This document shows positions 32,718 to 41,262 of a stretch of DNA of 55,319 bases, piece after piece; the first letter of the stretch is position 1, and each line of letters opens with the position of its first letter. A program made the position numbers and the translations under genes. Below the pieces are notes generated by a model. The model was given only the letters and a program-made list of their open reading frames with translations, ran no database searches and had not been told where the DNA came from. Location: assembly GCA_009775125.1 (NCBI GenBank), contig VSPD01000015.1:1-55319 (forward strand), in the 5' to 3' direction. This DNA is from Muribaculaceae bacterium. GTDB lineage: Bacteria; Bacteroidota; Bacteroidia; Bacteroidales; Muribaculaceae.

Positions 32718-34028
32718 ATGAAAAAAATCTACTCCGTCCTGATGGCATCCGCAGTGGCTCTCTCTGCTTCCGCCCTCTCGATTGAAACAGCCGAACTCGG
32801 TGCCGTGCAGGATTTCACCCTGCCCGAAGGCCTTGCGCCCGCCAAGACTCTTTCTGTAAACACTCCCGTTAAATATGCTCCTGCCAAGGTTGCCAAGACC
32901 AACTTCACCGGCAAGAACTTCATTAACGCTGCCAAGGCTGTGAATCCCCGTTCGCGCGTGCTCGGCGGTTTCGAAGGCAACGTTGCCGACTACTACATGT
33001 TTACATACGTCGACTATTTCGAAAAGGAACAGTTCTGCTCCAGCCAATATGAAATCACCATCACCAAAGAAGCTACCGCCGATGCTGATGCAGAAGTAGC
33101 CGTCTCCGGTGTTCTTCCCTCTAATGTCAACGGTGTTCAGCCCCTTAAAGGCACCATGGCCTCCAACGGCGAGATTACCCTTCCTTTCGGCCAGATTCTT
33201 CTGACACAAAAATCGGGCACAACAACCCGTCAATATGTATTCGAGGCTGCCACCGACGAAGACGAGGCTGCCGGTGCCCTCTATTTCACCTACGACAGTG
33301 CCAACGACTGGTTTGTAACCGACGGTTATCTGTCTGTTGCCGTTAAAGACAACGCCCAGCATGCAGGCTACTATTGCATCTTCGTTCAGCCTTTCTTCTC
33401 CAAAGCCAACGGCGCATTCCTGTTCCCCGCCCAGCAGCAGGGTGGCCAGGCTCAACAGCTCGGTATGGATATTCTCGCCATTGTTCAGCACGACGATGAT
33501 TCCAATGCCGATATCTGCTTTGTCGGCGGTATCAGCCCCTTCGGCGATTCTTTGATGCCCTACTTCGAAGTGAAAGACAACACCCTCGTTGCCCTTAACT
33601 CGAAATGCTTCCAGTCGCCCAACTTCGGCTCGTCGACACAGGAAGTTTACTACGACGACTTTATGCTCGCTTCTTACGACGAGGCTACCGGCCGTTCGAT
33701 TTTCCCCGTTGTGGCTACATACGATCCTGAAATGGGTATCAACCAGGATACCAACGAAAAAACATTTGATGTTTATGTCGTTCCCAACTTCGAATTTGTC
33801 GATCCCTATCTCAACCTCGATATCTTCAACTTCATGGGCTACTACACAGCCGATGGCTACTTCTTCTTTGACAAAGGCACTGTTTCCGGCATCGAAGACG
33901 CAGTTGCTGCTCCCGAAAAAGCCAACGCCCGCTACTACAACATCCAGGGCATGGAAGTGAAAGCTCCCGCCAAAGGCCAAATCGTAATCGAAAAAGCCGG
34001 CGACACCGCCCGCAAAATCGTTTACTAA
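32718..34028 (+). CDS. Secreted protein with YYNIQG C-terminal tail, function unknown
   Basis: The 436-residue protein starts with a signal peptide (MKKIYSVLMASAVALSASAL). The rest is acidic, beta-rich and without a recognised catalytic motif; a hydrophobic-aromatic pattern (YYMFTYVDYF, GYYCIFVQPFF, FNFMGYYTADGYFFF) suggests a beta-sandwich. The C-terminal 30 residues (YYNIQGMEVKAPAKGQ... ending RKIVY) match in type the tail of the protein at 16809 (YYNLQGVKVAAPDRG), so the two probably share a sorting or anchoring route, perhaps type IX secretion (inference). It has its own consensus promoter and a classic terminator, so it is monocistronic. Codon use is less GC-extreme than its neighbours (many GTT, GCT), which often marks strongly expressed genes. 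Confidence 0.82.
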   Translation: MKKIYSVLMASAVALSASALSIETAELGAVQDFTLPEGLAPAKTLSVNTPVKYAPAKVAKTNFTGKNFINAAKAVNPRSRVLGGFEGNVADYYMFTYVDYFEKEQFCSSQYEITITKEATADADAEVAVSGVLPSNVNGVQPLKGTMASNGEITLPFGQILLTQKSGTTTRQYVFEAATDEDEAAGALYFTYDSANDWFVTDGYLSVAVKDNAQHAGYYCIFVQPFFSKANGAFLFPAQQQGGQAQQLGMDILAIVQHDDDSNADICFVGGISPFGDSLMPYFEVKDNTLVALNSKCFQSPNFGSSTQEVYYDDFMLASYDEATGRSIFPVVATYDPEMGINQDTNEKTFDVYVVPNFEFVDPYLNLDIFNFMGYYTADGYFFFDKGTVSGIEDAVAAPEKANARYYNIQGMEVKAPAKGQIVIEKAGDTARKIVY

Positions 34029-34038
34029 TCCACTGATT

Positions 34039-34062
34039 AGGAACACAACCCTCCGGGTTGCG
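34039..34062. repeat. R2 hairpin after the 32718 gene
   Basis: AGGAACACAACCCTCCGGGT followed by TGCG, 11 bp behind the stop codon. Confidence 0.85.
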
Positions 34063-34072
34063 AAATAAATAT

Positions 34073-34107
34073 AAAGTTCCGCCGGCATCCCCGGCGGAAC
34101 TTTTTTT
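34073..34107 (+). terminator. Intrinsic terminator of the 32718 gene
   Basis: AGTTCCGCCGG/CCGGCGGAACT stem (11 bp, loop CATCC) followed by a run of T; an A-run precedes it. Confidence 0.92.
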
Positions 34108-34139
34108 GCTAATCAAGACAGGAGAAGCGACAAGAGTCC

Positions 34140-34525
34140 TTTAACGTTAATTATCGTCAATTGACCATTAATTAAAAATTAACGCCCCATTCGCGGCCAT
34201 TAACGTAAAAAAACAATTTGCGAAATCCGTTCACGGCGAAGCTGTGACTCCTTGGGTAACCGGGTATGGAGGCGCAGCCGACATGCCCGGTAGCGCATAT
34301 CCACAACACAGGCACTGCGAAGCTGTGCCTCGCACCAAAATCACCATATATAGCATCTGCGAGGCACACGCTTCGCGGTGCTTTCCATCCATCCCGCCCA
34401 AACCCCGCATGTCGGCTGCGCCTCCATACGGGGTTAACCAAGGAGCCACGGCTTTGCCGTGACAAACTTGCGCCCCCTTGCTTAATCAAAAATTGACGCC
34501 CCATTCGTGGCCATTAACGTGAAAA
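34140..34525 (-). repeat. R3 composite element flanked by R4 copies
   Basis: In the gap 34029-34821 this R3 copy has the same orientation as the one at 32105 and is closely similar to it. R4 copies flank it (about 34140-34208 and 34480-34524). An R5 tract follows to 34566. Confidence 0.85.
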
Positions 34526-34567
34526 ATAATCTGTGAAATTTGTGTAATCCGTGAAATTTGTGGTTAA

Positions 34568-34589
34568 AGACAGGAGAACTCTCCTGTCT
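34568..34589. repeat. R6-derived hairpin
   Basis: AGACAGGAG and CTCCTGTCT form a perfect 9-bp stem with a 4-nt loop. Confidence 0.75.
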
Positions 34590-34611
34590 AAATAAATTAA
34601 CATTTCGCGGT

Positions 34612-34637
34612 TGCACACATAAAACAAAGTGTGTGCA
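34612..34637. repeat. Hairpin TGCACACA/TGTGTGCA
   Basis: Perfect 8-bp arms with a 10-nt loop in the AT-rich leader region upstream of ndk; role unknown. Confidence 0.6.
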
Positions 34638-34761
34638 TAGTTTAAAAACATGTTATAAAACATATTTTTACAAATTACTGTATTTCAGCCGGTTAAAAAA
34701 TGATAAATATAAATTAATATTTTTTATCACTTCTCTTTTTCCATTTTTGGCGGAATTTTGT

Positions 34762-34769
34762 TATCTTTG
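34762..34769 (+). promoter_or_regulatory. Probable -7 box of ndk
   Basis: TATCTTTG, 52 bp before the ndk start; the -33 region is T-rich but lacks TTTG at the ideal spacing. Confidence 0.5.
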
Positions 34770-34821
34770 AGAACTGCTTTTAGGAAAGCGTTAATTAATG
34801 TAACGAAAACATAATTTTGCA

Positions 34822-35286
34822 ATGGAACGTACTCTCATCATTCTTAAACCGTCGGCCGTACAGCGCGCACTTGTAGGAAAAGTTATCGACCGTTTTCAAC
34901 AAAAGGGCCTCACCATCGCCGGTATCAAGATGATGAAACTCGACGAAAAAATCCTCCGCGAACATTATGCCCACCTTGTCGACCGCCCCTTCTTCCCCTC
35001 GCTCGTCGAATCGATGACGGCAACCCCCGTAATCGTGATGTGCCTCGAAGGCAGAGACGTGGTTGAAGTGGTCCGCGCAATGACCGGCGCCACCAACTCG
35101 CGCAAAGCCGTCCCCGGCACCATCCGCGGCGACTTCGGCATGAGCGGCCAGGAAAACATTGTTCACGCTTCCGACAGCCCCGAAAATGCCATAATCGAAA
35201 TCAACCGCTTCTTCCGTCCCGAAGAAATCTTTGATTACAAACCTATCACATTCACTTCCATCTACGCTCCCGACGATTTGGCGTAG
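34822..35286 (+). CDS. ndk: Nucleoside diphosphate kinase
   Basis: Ndk transfers the gamma-phosphate between nucleoside triphosphates and diphosphates and balances NTP pools in the cytosol. The 154 residues keep TLIILKPSAVQR at the N-terminus, VMCLEG, the GATNSRKAVPGTIRGDFG loop and the active site NIVHASDS with phospho-acceptor His115. Alanine in HASDS replaces the more common glycine, a known variant in Bacteroidetes as far as I recall. The M23 peptidase gene follows 44 bp later in the same direction; co-transcription is possible. Confidence 0.96.
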   Translation: MERTLIILKPSAVQRALVGKVIDRFQQKGLTIAGIKMMKLDEKILREHYAHLVDRPFFPSLVESMTATPVIVMCLEGRDVVEVVRAMTGATNSRKAVPGTIRGDFGMSGQENIVHASDSPENAIIEINRFFRPEEIFDYKPITFTSIYAPDDLA

Positions 35287-35330
35287 TCAGAATCCACCTC
35301 TCCTGAATCTCTCAACCATTAAACGCAATC

Positions 35331-36308
35331 ATGAATTTGCCTAAAATCAAAATACTTCTTACAGCATTTCTTTTTGCAGCCACCGCGACGGTAGCCGCGC
35401 AAAACTATCGTCTCCCCGGACAGCACACCCGCCAGCACGGCGACCTCCTTGCCAACCAGGAAAAAATCGACAACCAGATAAACCTCTCCGTAAACAACTA
35501 TATCAACTTCGAGGAAGAAGAAGAACCCGAACACGATATCTACACCGAAGGCTGGGACTCCAACATGGTAAACTGCTATCAGAACGTGTCTGTGCCGCAG
35601 ACCGCCACAATCGACGTGTCGAAATTCTCCATGCCCTGCCCCGGATACATGACTTCGCCCTACGGCTACCGCAAACGCTTCCGCCGTATGCACAAAGGCG
35701 TCGACCTGAAAGTGAACATCGGCGACACCATCCGCGCCGCCTTCGACGGCAAAGTGCGCCTCACCAAATATGAACGTCGCGGCTACGGCTATTACGTAGT
35801 GGTGCGCCACACCAACGACCTCGAAACCGTCTACGGCCACCTCTCCAAATTCCTCGTCGAGCCCGACCAATATGTAAAAGCCGGCGACCCCATAGCCCTC
35901 GGCGGCAACACAGGCCGATCCACCGGTCCTCACCTCCACTTCGAGACCCGCTACATGGGCTACGCCATCAACCCCTCGGCAATCTTCGACTTCGCCAACC
36001 AGACAACGCATACCGACACCTACACCTTCGACAAAGGCACATACCAGCAGGCGCGTAACTTCTCGCCCGAGGCCAACGCCGAATATGCCCGCGAATATCG
36101 GAAGACGCATCCCGCCAAGGCCTACTCCAACACCAAGTCGGCCAACGCCGCCAAGTCCGGTTCGTCAAAATCCTATACCGTGCGCAAGGGTGACACCCTC
36201 AGCCGCATAGCCTCGCGCAACGGCACCACCGTGGCCGCTCTCTGCCGCCTCAACGGCATCAACACCAAGACAACTCTCCGCCCCGGCAAGCGTCTCCGCA
36301 TCCGCTAA
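35331..36308 (+). CDS. M23 (LytM) peptidoglycan endopeptidase with C-terminal LysM
   Basis: This exported murein hydrolase is expected to cut peptide cross-links or to act as an activator of amidases. The 325-residue chain has a signal peptide (ILLTAFLFAATATVAAQ), a Glu-rich stretch (EEEEEPEHD, 61-69), an M23 domain (about 100-220) with zinc ligands His121 and Asp125 (HKGVDL) and His203 in HLHFE with His201, the strand VYGHLS with His170, and a LysM domain (about 281-325, YTVRKGDTLSRIASRNG). All catalytic residues are present, so activity is likely. LysM at the C-terminus anchors it on peptidoglycan. An R2 hairpin begins 2 bp after the stop. Confidence 0.93.
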   Translation: MNLPKIKILLTAFLFAATATVAAQNYRLPGQHTRQHGDLLANQEKIDNQINLSVNNYINFEEEEEPEHDIYTEGWDSNMVNCYQNVSVPQTATIDVSKFSMPCPGYMTSPYGYRKRFRRMHKGVDLKVNIGDTIRAAFDGKVRLTKYERRGYGYYVVVRHTNDLETVYGHLSKFLVEPDQYVKAGDPIALGGNTGRSTGPHLHFETRYMGYAINPSAIFDFANQTTHTDTYTFDKGTYQQARNFSPEANAEYAREYRKTHPAKAYSNTKSANAAKSGSSKSYTVRKGDTLSRIASRNGTTVAALCRLNGINTKTTLRPGKRLRIR

Positions 36309-36309
36309 C

Positions 36310-36333
36310 AGGAACACAACCCTCCGGGTTGTG
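36310..36333. repeat. R2 hairpin after the M23 gene
   Basis: AGGAACACAACCCTCCGGGT plus TGTG directly behind the stop codon. R5 tracts and an R4 copy (36411-36462) follow before the tRNA promoter. Confidence 0.85.
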
Positions 36334-36514
36334 ATTTTGAACCACAAATTAGCTAACCGCAAATTACGCAAATAGCATAAATTACGCAAATTATAATTTA
36401 GCGTTAATGCCCGCCAATGACTCATTAATTTTTCATTAATGAATTATTGGCGGGCATTAGCGTGAGCGAAACAGCGCTCCTGTCAAAAAAAATATAAAAA
36501 AAGTTGCGGAAAAA

Positions 36515-36546
36515 TTTGGAGAATTAAAAAATACGCCGTACCTTTG
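36515..36546 (+). promoter_or_regulatory. sigma-ABfr-type promoter for tRNA-Asn
   Basis: TTTG (36515-36518), 20-bp spacer, TACCTTTG (36539-36546); the tRNA begins 32 bp later. Confidence 0.8.
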
Positions 36547-36578
36547 CACCGCAAAAGCGATAAAAGCCTTGCAAAAAT

Positions 36579-36652
36579 GCTTCAATAGCTCAGTCGGTTA
36601 GAGCATCTGACTGTTAATCAGAGGGTCGTTGGTTCGAGTCCATCTTGAAGCG
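36579..36652 (+). tRNA. tRNA-Asn (anticodon GTT)
   Basis: Acceptor stem GCTTCAA/TTGAAGC, D-arm TAGCTCAGTCGGTTAGAGC, anticodon stem TCTGA/TCAGA with loop CTGTTAA (anticodon GTT), T-loop TTCGAGT, discriminator G. CCA is not encoded. A terminator follows at once. Confidence 0.95.
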
Positions 36653-36654
36653 CA

Positions 36655-36691
36655 AAAAGAGTTGTCTTCCCCGAAGGCAACTCTTTTTTTT
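36655..36691 (+). terminator. Terminator of tRNA-Asn
   Basis: AAGAGTTGTCTT/AAGGCAACTCTT stem with loop CCCCG region and a run of nine T. Confidence 0.9.
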
Positions 36692-36778
36692 ATCCCTGCC
36701 GGGAATGCGGGAACACTAACGGGCCAAGCCGTAATTACGGTGCATTGTTGATAAAACAGGGGGATCGCAAGGCGGTCG

Positions 36779-36897
36779 AATACGGTAGGCACGGGCGAAA
36801 GCCCGTGTTTCTAAGGCATCACGGAGGTTCGACTGCGGCCGCAGTCGAATAACAGCACCACAACATAACATGGGCTTTCGCCCATGCCTACCGTATT
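36779..36897. repeat. MITE-like element with 29-bp terminal inverted repeats
   Basis: AATACGGTAGGCACGGGCGA (from 36779) and its near-perfect inverse (ending GCCTACCGTATT at 36897) enclose 119 bp. Inside is a perfect 22-bp palindrome TTCGACTGCGGCC/GGCCGCAGTCGAA (36828-36849). The rest of the 735-bp gap 36653-37387 holds R5, R6 and two R4 copies (37040-37100, 37152-37202) and no gene. Confidence 0.85.
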
Positions 36898-37282
36898 AAG
36901 CGGCTCTGCCGCTTCTACCTTAAATACATGTGCCGTAAATTCGGCTTATACCGCTTTAACGAAAATTTGTGAAATCCGTGCAATTTGTGTAATTTGTGGT
37001 TAAAAGACAAGAGAACAGGAGAGGCAAGAGGGGTTTGGCATTAATTGTCATTAATTGCTCATTAATCAAAAATTAACGGCTCATTGGCGGGCATTAACGT
37101 GAAAAATTAATCCGTGTGATTTGTGGTTAAAAGACAACATGAGGGGTTTGCAATTGCTCATTAATCAAAAATTGACGGCTCGTTCGCGGGCATTAACGTA
37201 AAAACCTCCTGTCTTGATGGAAAGCCCGATGGGTAAAAAGGTTGATATTTTTAAACCTTTTGGGCAGTAATGTGTCAAATTC

Positions 37283-37313
37283 TTTGTGTTTAACAAAAAT
37301 TTACGTAACTTTG
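37283..37313 (+). promoter_or_regulatory. sigma-ABfr-type promoter of the DUF4493 operon
   Basis: TTTG (37283-37286), 19-bp spacer, TAACTTTG (37306-37313); leader of about 70 nt to the start at 37388. Confidence 0.8.
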
Positions 37314-37387
37314 TAGCCTGTATATTATTGCCACAAGACACATATATATTCTGTGAAATAAACTAATAACCAAATAAATAATTACTG

Positions 37388-39886
37388 ATGAACAAGTTGA
37401 AACTTGTAGGATTGTGGTCTGTTGCCGCCGCCTCGCTTATTGCCGCGGGCTGTTCCGACGACAGCATCACTTCCTCCGGCAATGGACAGGGTCGCATCTC
37501 TCCTGCCGTCGACGTAAACCGCAGCATTCTCGCTGCCGCCGACGCCCCGTCTGCCAAATCGCGCGCGGAAGCCGAAGATGTTTCCGCCGGCGACCTCCAG
37601 CTGACTATCAAATCTGCCGACGGCGCGGTCTCCAAGACATGGGCATCGCTTGCCGACTACGACAACCCCGAATTCCCCGTGGGCATCTACACCGTGGCGG
37701 CCTCCTATGGCTCGGAAGACTCCGAAGGCTTCGAGGCTCCGTATTTCTATGGCGAGTCGCAGGTGCGTGTCCGCGACGGCGAGACAGCATCCACCGGCGT
37801 GACAGCCGCGCTTGCCAACTGCCGCTTCGCGTTTTCCTACACCGACGCTTTCACCGGCTATGTCGCCGACTGGAGCGCCGACGTACATTCGGCCGGAGGC
37901 AATTATTTCACCGTCGGCAAAGACGAGACACGCCCCGTGTATGTGCGTCCCGGCCAAGTGAAAATCTCCGTGCATATCGTCAAGCCCAACGGCAAGGAGG
38001 CAACCGTTGAAGTTGCCACCGTCGATGCCGAGGCGCGACATCACTACAACGTAAAAATCGACCTCAACGGCGGCCAAGGCGCGGGCGAGGCCGTGCTCGT
38101 TGTCGAATTCGACGACACCCTCGAGACCGAGCCCGTGGAAATCGAACTTTCCGACGAGCTCTTCAACGTGGCCGGTCCCGAACTCACTGCCGTGGGCTTC
38201 ACATCGGGCGAGCCGATTAAATATATCATAGGCGAGACATTCGAAGGCTCAATCCATGCCGACATTATAGCCCGCGCGGGCATCAAGGCCGTGACCATGA
38301 CTTCGAAAGCCTCGACCCTCGTCGCCGCCGGTTGGCCTGCCGAAATCGACCTCATGCAGGCTTCCGCCGACCGGCAGCAGGCCCTCGAAGCGCTCGGCCT
38401 CAACGTGCGCGGCTTGTGGAAGAACCCCGACAAGATAGCGGTGATTGATTTCTCCGGCGTTGTCGCCAACATCAAGGAATCCAACACCGGCGTCAATCTC
38501 AACGAGTTCACACTCACCGTCACCGACGCCAACGGTCGCGTGTCCGAGCCAATCACCCTCGCCATCGACGCCGAAAAACTTAACCTCACCCTTTCCGACC
38601 CCTCGGCCTTGCTCTTTGGCGCCGAGACGATGCAGTGGACCGTGGGTTATAACGGCTCCGACTTGCAGAAAAACGTGAAGATACAGTATCTCAACGACCT
38701 TGGCAACTGGGCCGACTGCGAAATCACAGCCGTTGAGGCCGCCGGCGACGGCTCCTACCGTGTCACCGTAGCCCTTCCCGACGCCACGGCCGACCACGTG
38801 TTCCGCGCCACCGGCTCGGGCCTCGCCACCGACGAAGTGCCCGTGACTGTTGTCGTGCCCGAATTCTCGCTCAATGCCGACGAGCGCAACGTATTTGCCC
38901 GTCATGCCGAAGTCACCGTCGACTGCACCGGCTCCGAAGCCGACGCTGTGGCAGCCTCGGCCAAAATCGAGATTTCAACCGACGGCGGAAACACATTCGC
39001 CCCCGTGGCCCGCAAGGCATCGCGCGCCTCGTCGTCGACCATAAAACTTAACAATCTCCAGCCCGCCACGGCCTACACCGTGCGCGCATCCATCGGCTCT
39101 GTGACCCGCACCGTCGCCTTCACCACCGAAGCCGCCGACCAAATTCCCAACGGCGACATGGAGCAGTGGGCTCGCACCGACGGCGCCTCACACTGGAACC
39201 TCTACTATCCAGCCTCTGATGCCGCATCTTCCGTATGGGGCACCAACAATCCCATGACCACAAGCCAAGGCGGCAACTACGGCTACTGCCGCGTTTCCGG
39301 CACCGAGTCCGCCTCGGGCCGCAACGGCAACTGCGCCGTGATCCGCACCCAGGGCTGGGGTTCGGGCAACACTGCCGTCGGTTCATGCGAGAAAGAAACA
39401 GGATTGGCGAGGACAAAACTCAAATACCTTGACGCAGGCTTGCTCCACCTCGGCTCGAGCCGCTCGGCACGCCCCGAAGGATACAGCGACCTTGTAGGCC
39501 CGCTCACCACCTCCGATCTCGACTGCGGCCTTGCATTCGCATCGCGCCCCTCGTCAATCTCGTTCTGGTATAAATACGAACCCAAGAACGAAGCCGACCA
39601 CGGCGTTGCCGAAATCGCCCTCTACGATGCGCAGGGCAATGTCCTCGGCTCCGCCACAATCGACCTCCCCAAGGCTGATTCATTCACCCAAAAGACATTC
39701 GAATTCAATTATCCGCTCAACACCGCCAAGGCAGCGAAGATATATGTGAAATTCCTGTCGACATACAGCGCCGACTTTCTCCAGAAGAAAGATGCCTACA
39801 TCAAGGCTCCGGCTTACGGCAATATCACGACAGACCAATATGTCGGCTCAAAACTCTATATCGACGACATCGAACTTACCTATTAG
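37388..39886 (+). CDS. DUF4493/PCMD surface lipoprotein (first of three paralogues)
   Basis: The 832-residue lipoprotein (Cys22 in IAAGCSDD) has an N-terminal DUF4493 domain (about 45-255: GDLQLTIKSADGAV, FPVGIYTVAASYG, FYGESQVRVRDGE), one or two bacterial beta-sandwich domains (about 270-500), a fibronectin-III-like linker (LNNLQPATAYTVRASIG) and a C-terminal PCMD domain (about 585-832: IPNGDMEQW, SISFWYKYEP, KLYIDDIELTY). The Ser-Asp-Asp after the lipid cysteine matches the surface-export signal described for Bacteroides lipoproteins. PCMD and DUF4493 have no proven reaction; they are thought to bind or process carbohydrate. The stop codon TAG (39884-39886) coincides with the first bases of an R2 repeat. 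It heads the operon behind a consensus promoter. Confidence 0.85.
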   Translation: MNKLKLVGLWSVAAASLIAAGCSDDSITSSGNGQGRISPAVDVNRSILAAADAPSAKSRAEAEDVSAGDLQLTIKSADGAVSKTWASLADYDNPEFPVGIYTVAASYGSEDSEGFEAPYFYGESQVRVRDGETASTGVTAALANCRFAFSYTDAFTGYVADWSADVHSAGGNYFTVGKDETRPVYVRPGQVKISVHIVKPNGKEATVEVATVDAEARHHYNVKIDLNGGQGAGEAVLVVEFDDTLETEPVEIELSDELFNVAGPELTAVGFTSGEPIKYIIGETFEGSIHADIIARAGIKAVTMTSKASTLVAAGWPAEIDLMQASADRQQALEALGLNVRGLWKNPDKIAVIDFSGVVANIKESNTGVNLNEFTLTVTDANGRVSEPITLAIDAEKLNLTLSDPSALLFGAETMQWTVGYNGSDLQKNVKIQYLNDLGNWADCEITAVEAAGDGSYRVTVALPDATADHVFRATGSGLATDEVPVTVVVPEFSLNADERNVFARHAEVTVDCTGSEADAVAASAKIEISTDGGNTFAPVARKASRASSSTIKLNNLQPATAYTVRASIGSVTRTVAFTTEAADQIPNGDMEQWARTDGASHWNLYYPASDAASSVWGTNNPMTTSQGGNYGYCRVSGTESASGRNGNCAVIRTQGWGSGNTAVGSCEKETGLARTKLKYLDAGLLHLGSSRSARPEGYSDLVGPLTTSDLDCGLAFASRPSSISFWYKYEPKNEADHGVAEIALYDAQGNVLGSATIDLPKADSFTQKTFEFNYPLNTAKAAKIYVKFLSTYSADFLQKKDAYIKAPAYGNITTDQYVGSKLYIDDIELTY

Positions 39887-39911
39887 GAACATAAGCCTCC
39901 GGCTTGTGACA
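39885..39911. repeat. R2 hairpin overlapping the stop of the first DUF4493 gene
   Basis: AGGAACATAAGCCTCCGGCT plus TGTGACA; its first bases overlap the TAG stop at 39884-39886. It fills most of the 35-bp spacer before the second gene. Confidence 0.85.
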
Positions 39912-39921
39912 TAATATAAAA

Positions 39922-41256
39922 ATGAATAATATGAACACCAAGATATTCTCCTGCCTCGCCGCCGCGGCCCTCGCCCTGGGCTTCTCGGCCTGCTCCGACG
40001 ACGACTGGAACCCCAAGACCTCGAAGGAAGGCCAGCTCAGCCTTAAATCTATGGCGCTCGAGGTTGTCGATGCTCAGAAAGACATCGAGACAAAAAAAGG
40101 ACGTGCCTCGGCCGACGACACATCTTCGTTCCTCGTCGAAATCTACGACGCGCAAGGCGCGCTCGCCTATAACTGGACATATTCGTCGATGCCCGAAATC
40201 GTCACCCTCCCCGTGGGCGACTATTCTGTAAAGGCCTACTCCCACAAGGTGCAGAAAGCCGAGTGGGAAGGTCGCTACTACGAAGGCTCGCGCTCGTTTA
40301 AGATTGAAAACAACAAGATTACGGAAATCGAGCCCGTAGTGTGCAAGTTTGCCAACATAGCTGTAAGCATCAAATTCGACGACAAGCTCAAAGAAGCGAT
40401 GGCCGACGACGCAAAAGTAACCGTTATTGCCAACGACGAGGGCAGCCTCGAATATGGCAAAAACGAGACCCGCACCGGCTACTTCCAGTATGTCGACGCC
40501 TCGATGACCCTTATCGCCAACTTCACCGGCAAGGTGCAGGGCTACGACGAGGAAATCCGCGTGCCCCTCACCGACATTGAGGCCGGCCAGCACCGCATCA
40601 TCACATTCACCTTGAAGAAAGGCGACTCCACAGTGCCCGGCGAGTCAGGCACAATCAGCCCCGACCAAGGCTTCAACGTGGACTACACCATGGAGAAAGT
40701 CGACATCGACGGCAACGTAACCGTTGAGGAAGACCCCGCAGACAACGTAGTCGACCGCCCCGGCCACGAAGACCCCAAAGAAGAGCCGGACGAGCCCGAC
40801 AAGCCCAATCCCCCGGTCGACCCCTCCGACGACCCCGAGAAATACATCCAGGTTAAGTCCGGCGATGTGCATTTCGCAGATGAAGATTCGACACCGAACC
40901 CCGTGGTCGCCGGCAACAACTACGTAGTGAACATCCACTCGGAAAAAGGCGTCAAGAACCTGCTTGTAAAAATCGAGTCGACCAGCGCCTCCTTTATTCA
41001 GAGCGTAGGCGAGCTCATGCCCACCGAGTTCGACCTTGCCAACCCCGACACCGCCGAGTATCCCGAACTTGGCGACGCTCTCGCCTCGATCGGCCTGAAA
41101 GTCAAGGGAGACGTGCTCGGCCAAACCGATGTGCCCTTCGACATCACCGGCCTTGTGCCTCTGCTCGCAGGCTTCCCCGGCACCCACACATTCTCGATCA
41201 CCGTGGTCGACGCTGCCGGAAACAAAGTTTCAAAAACCATCGAATTCCAAAGCTGA
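39922..41256 (+). CDS. DUF4493 surface lipoprotein (second paralogue)
   Basis: The 444-residue lipoprotein (Cys24 in FSACSDDDW, counted from the ATG at 39922; an in-frame ATG at 39931 is equally possible) has a DUF4493 domain (about 35-245: GQLSLKSMALEV, LPVGDYSVKAYSH, RYYEGSRSFKIENN, TFTLKKGD), an acidic Pro/Asp/Glu-rich linker (about 285-315) and a single beta-sandwich domain (about 320-444) ending in FSITVVDAAGNKVSKTIEFQ. It lacks the PCMD domain of its two neighbours. The SDDD after the cysteine fits the surface-export signal. It is 6 bp from the third gene, so the operon is firm. Function is unknown; a structural or glycan-binding partner of the two PCMD proteins is plausible. Confidence 0.83.
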   Translation: MNNMNTKIFSCLAAAALALGFSACSDDDWNPKTSKEGQLSLKSMALEVVDAQKDIETKKGRASADDTSSFLVEIYDAQGALAYNWTYSSMPEIVTLPVGDYSVKAYSHKVQKAEWEGRYYEGSRSFKIENNKITEIEPVVCKFANIAVSIKFDDKLKEAMADDAKVTVIANDEGSLEYGKNETRTGYFQYVDASMTLIANFTGKVQGYDEEIRVPLTDIEAGQHRIITFTLKKGDSTVPGESGTISPDQGFNVDYTMEKVDIDGNVTVEEDPADNVVDRPGHEDPKEEPDEPDKPNPPVDPSDDPEKYIQVKSGDVHFADEDSTPNPVVAGNNYVVNIHSEKGVKNLLVKIESTSASFIQSVGELMPTEFDLANPDTAEYPELGDALASIGLKVKGDVLGQTDVPFDITGLVPLLAGFPGTHTFSITVVDAAGNKVSKTIEFQS

Positions 41257-41262
41257 TAGATC

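Noticed and set aside
36598..36792. 64-residue minus-strand frame ending in TNDPLINSQML
   Set aside because: It covers tRNA-Asn and its terminator in antisense; a familiar artefact.
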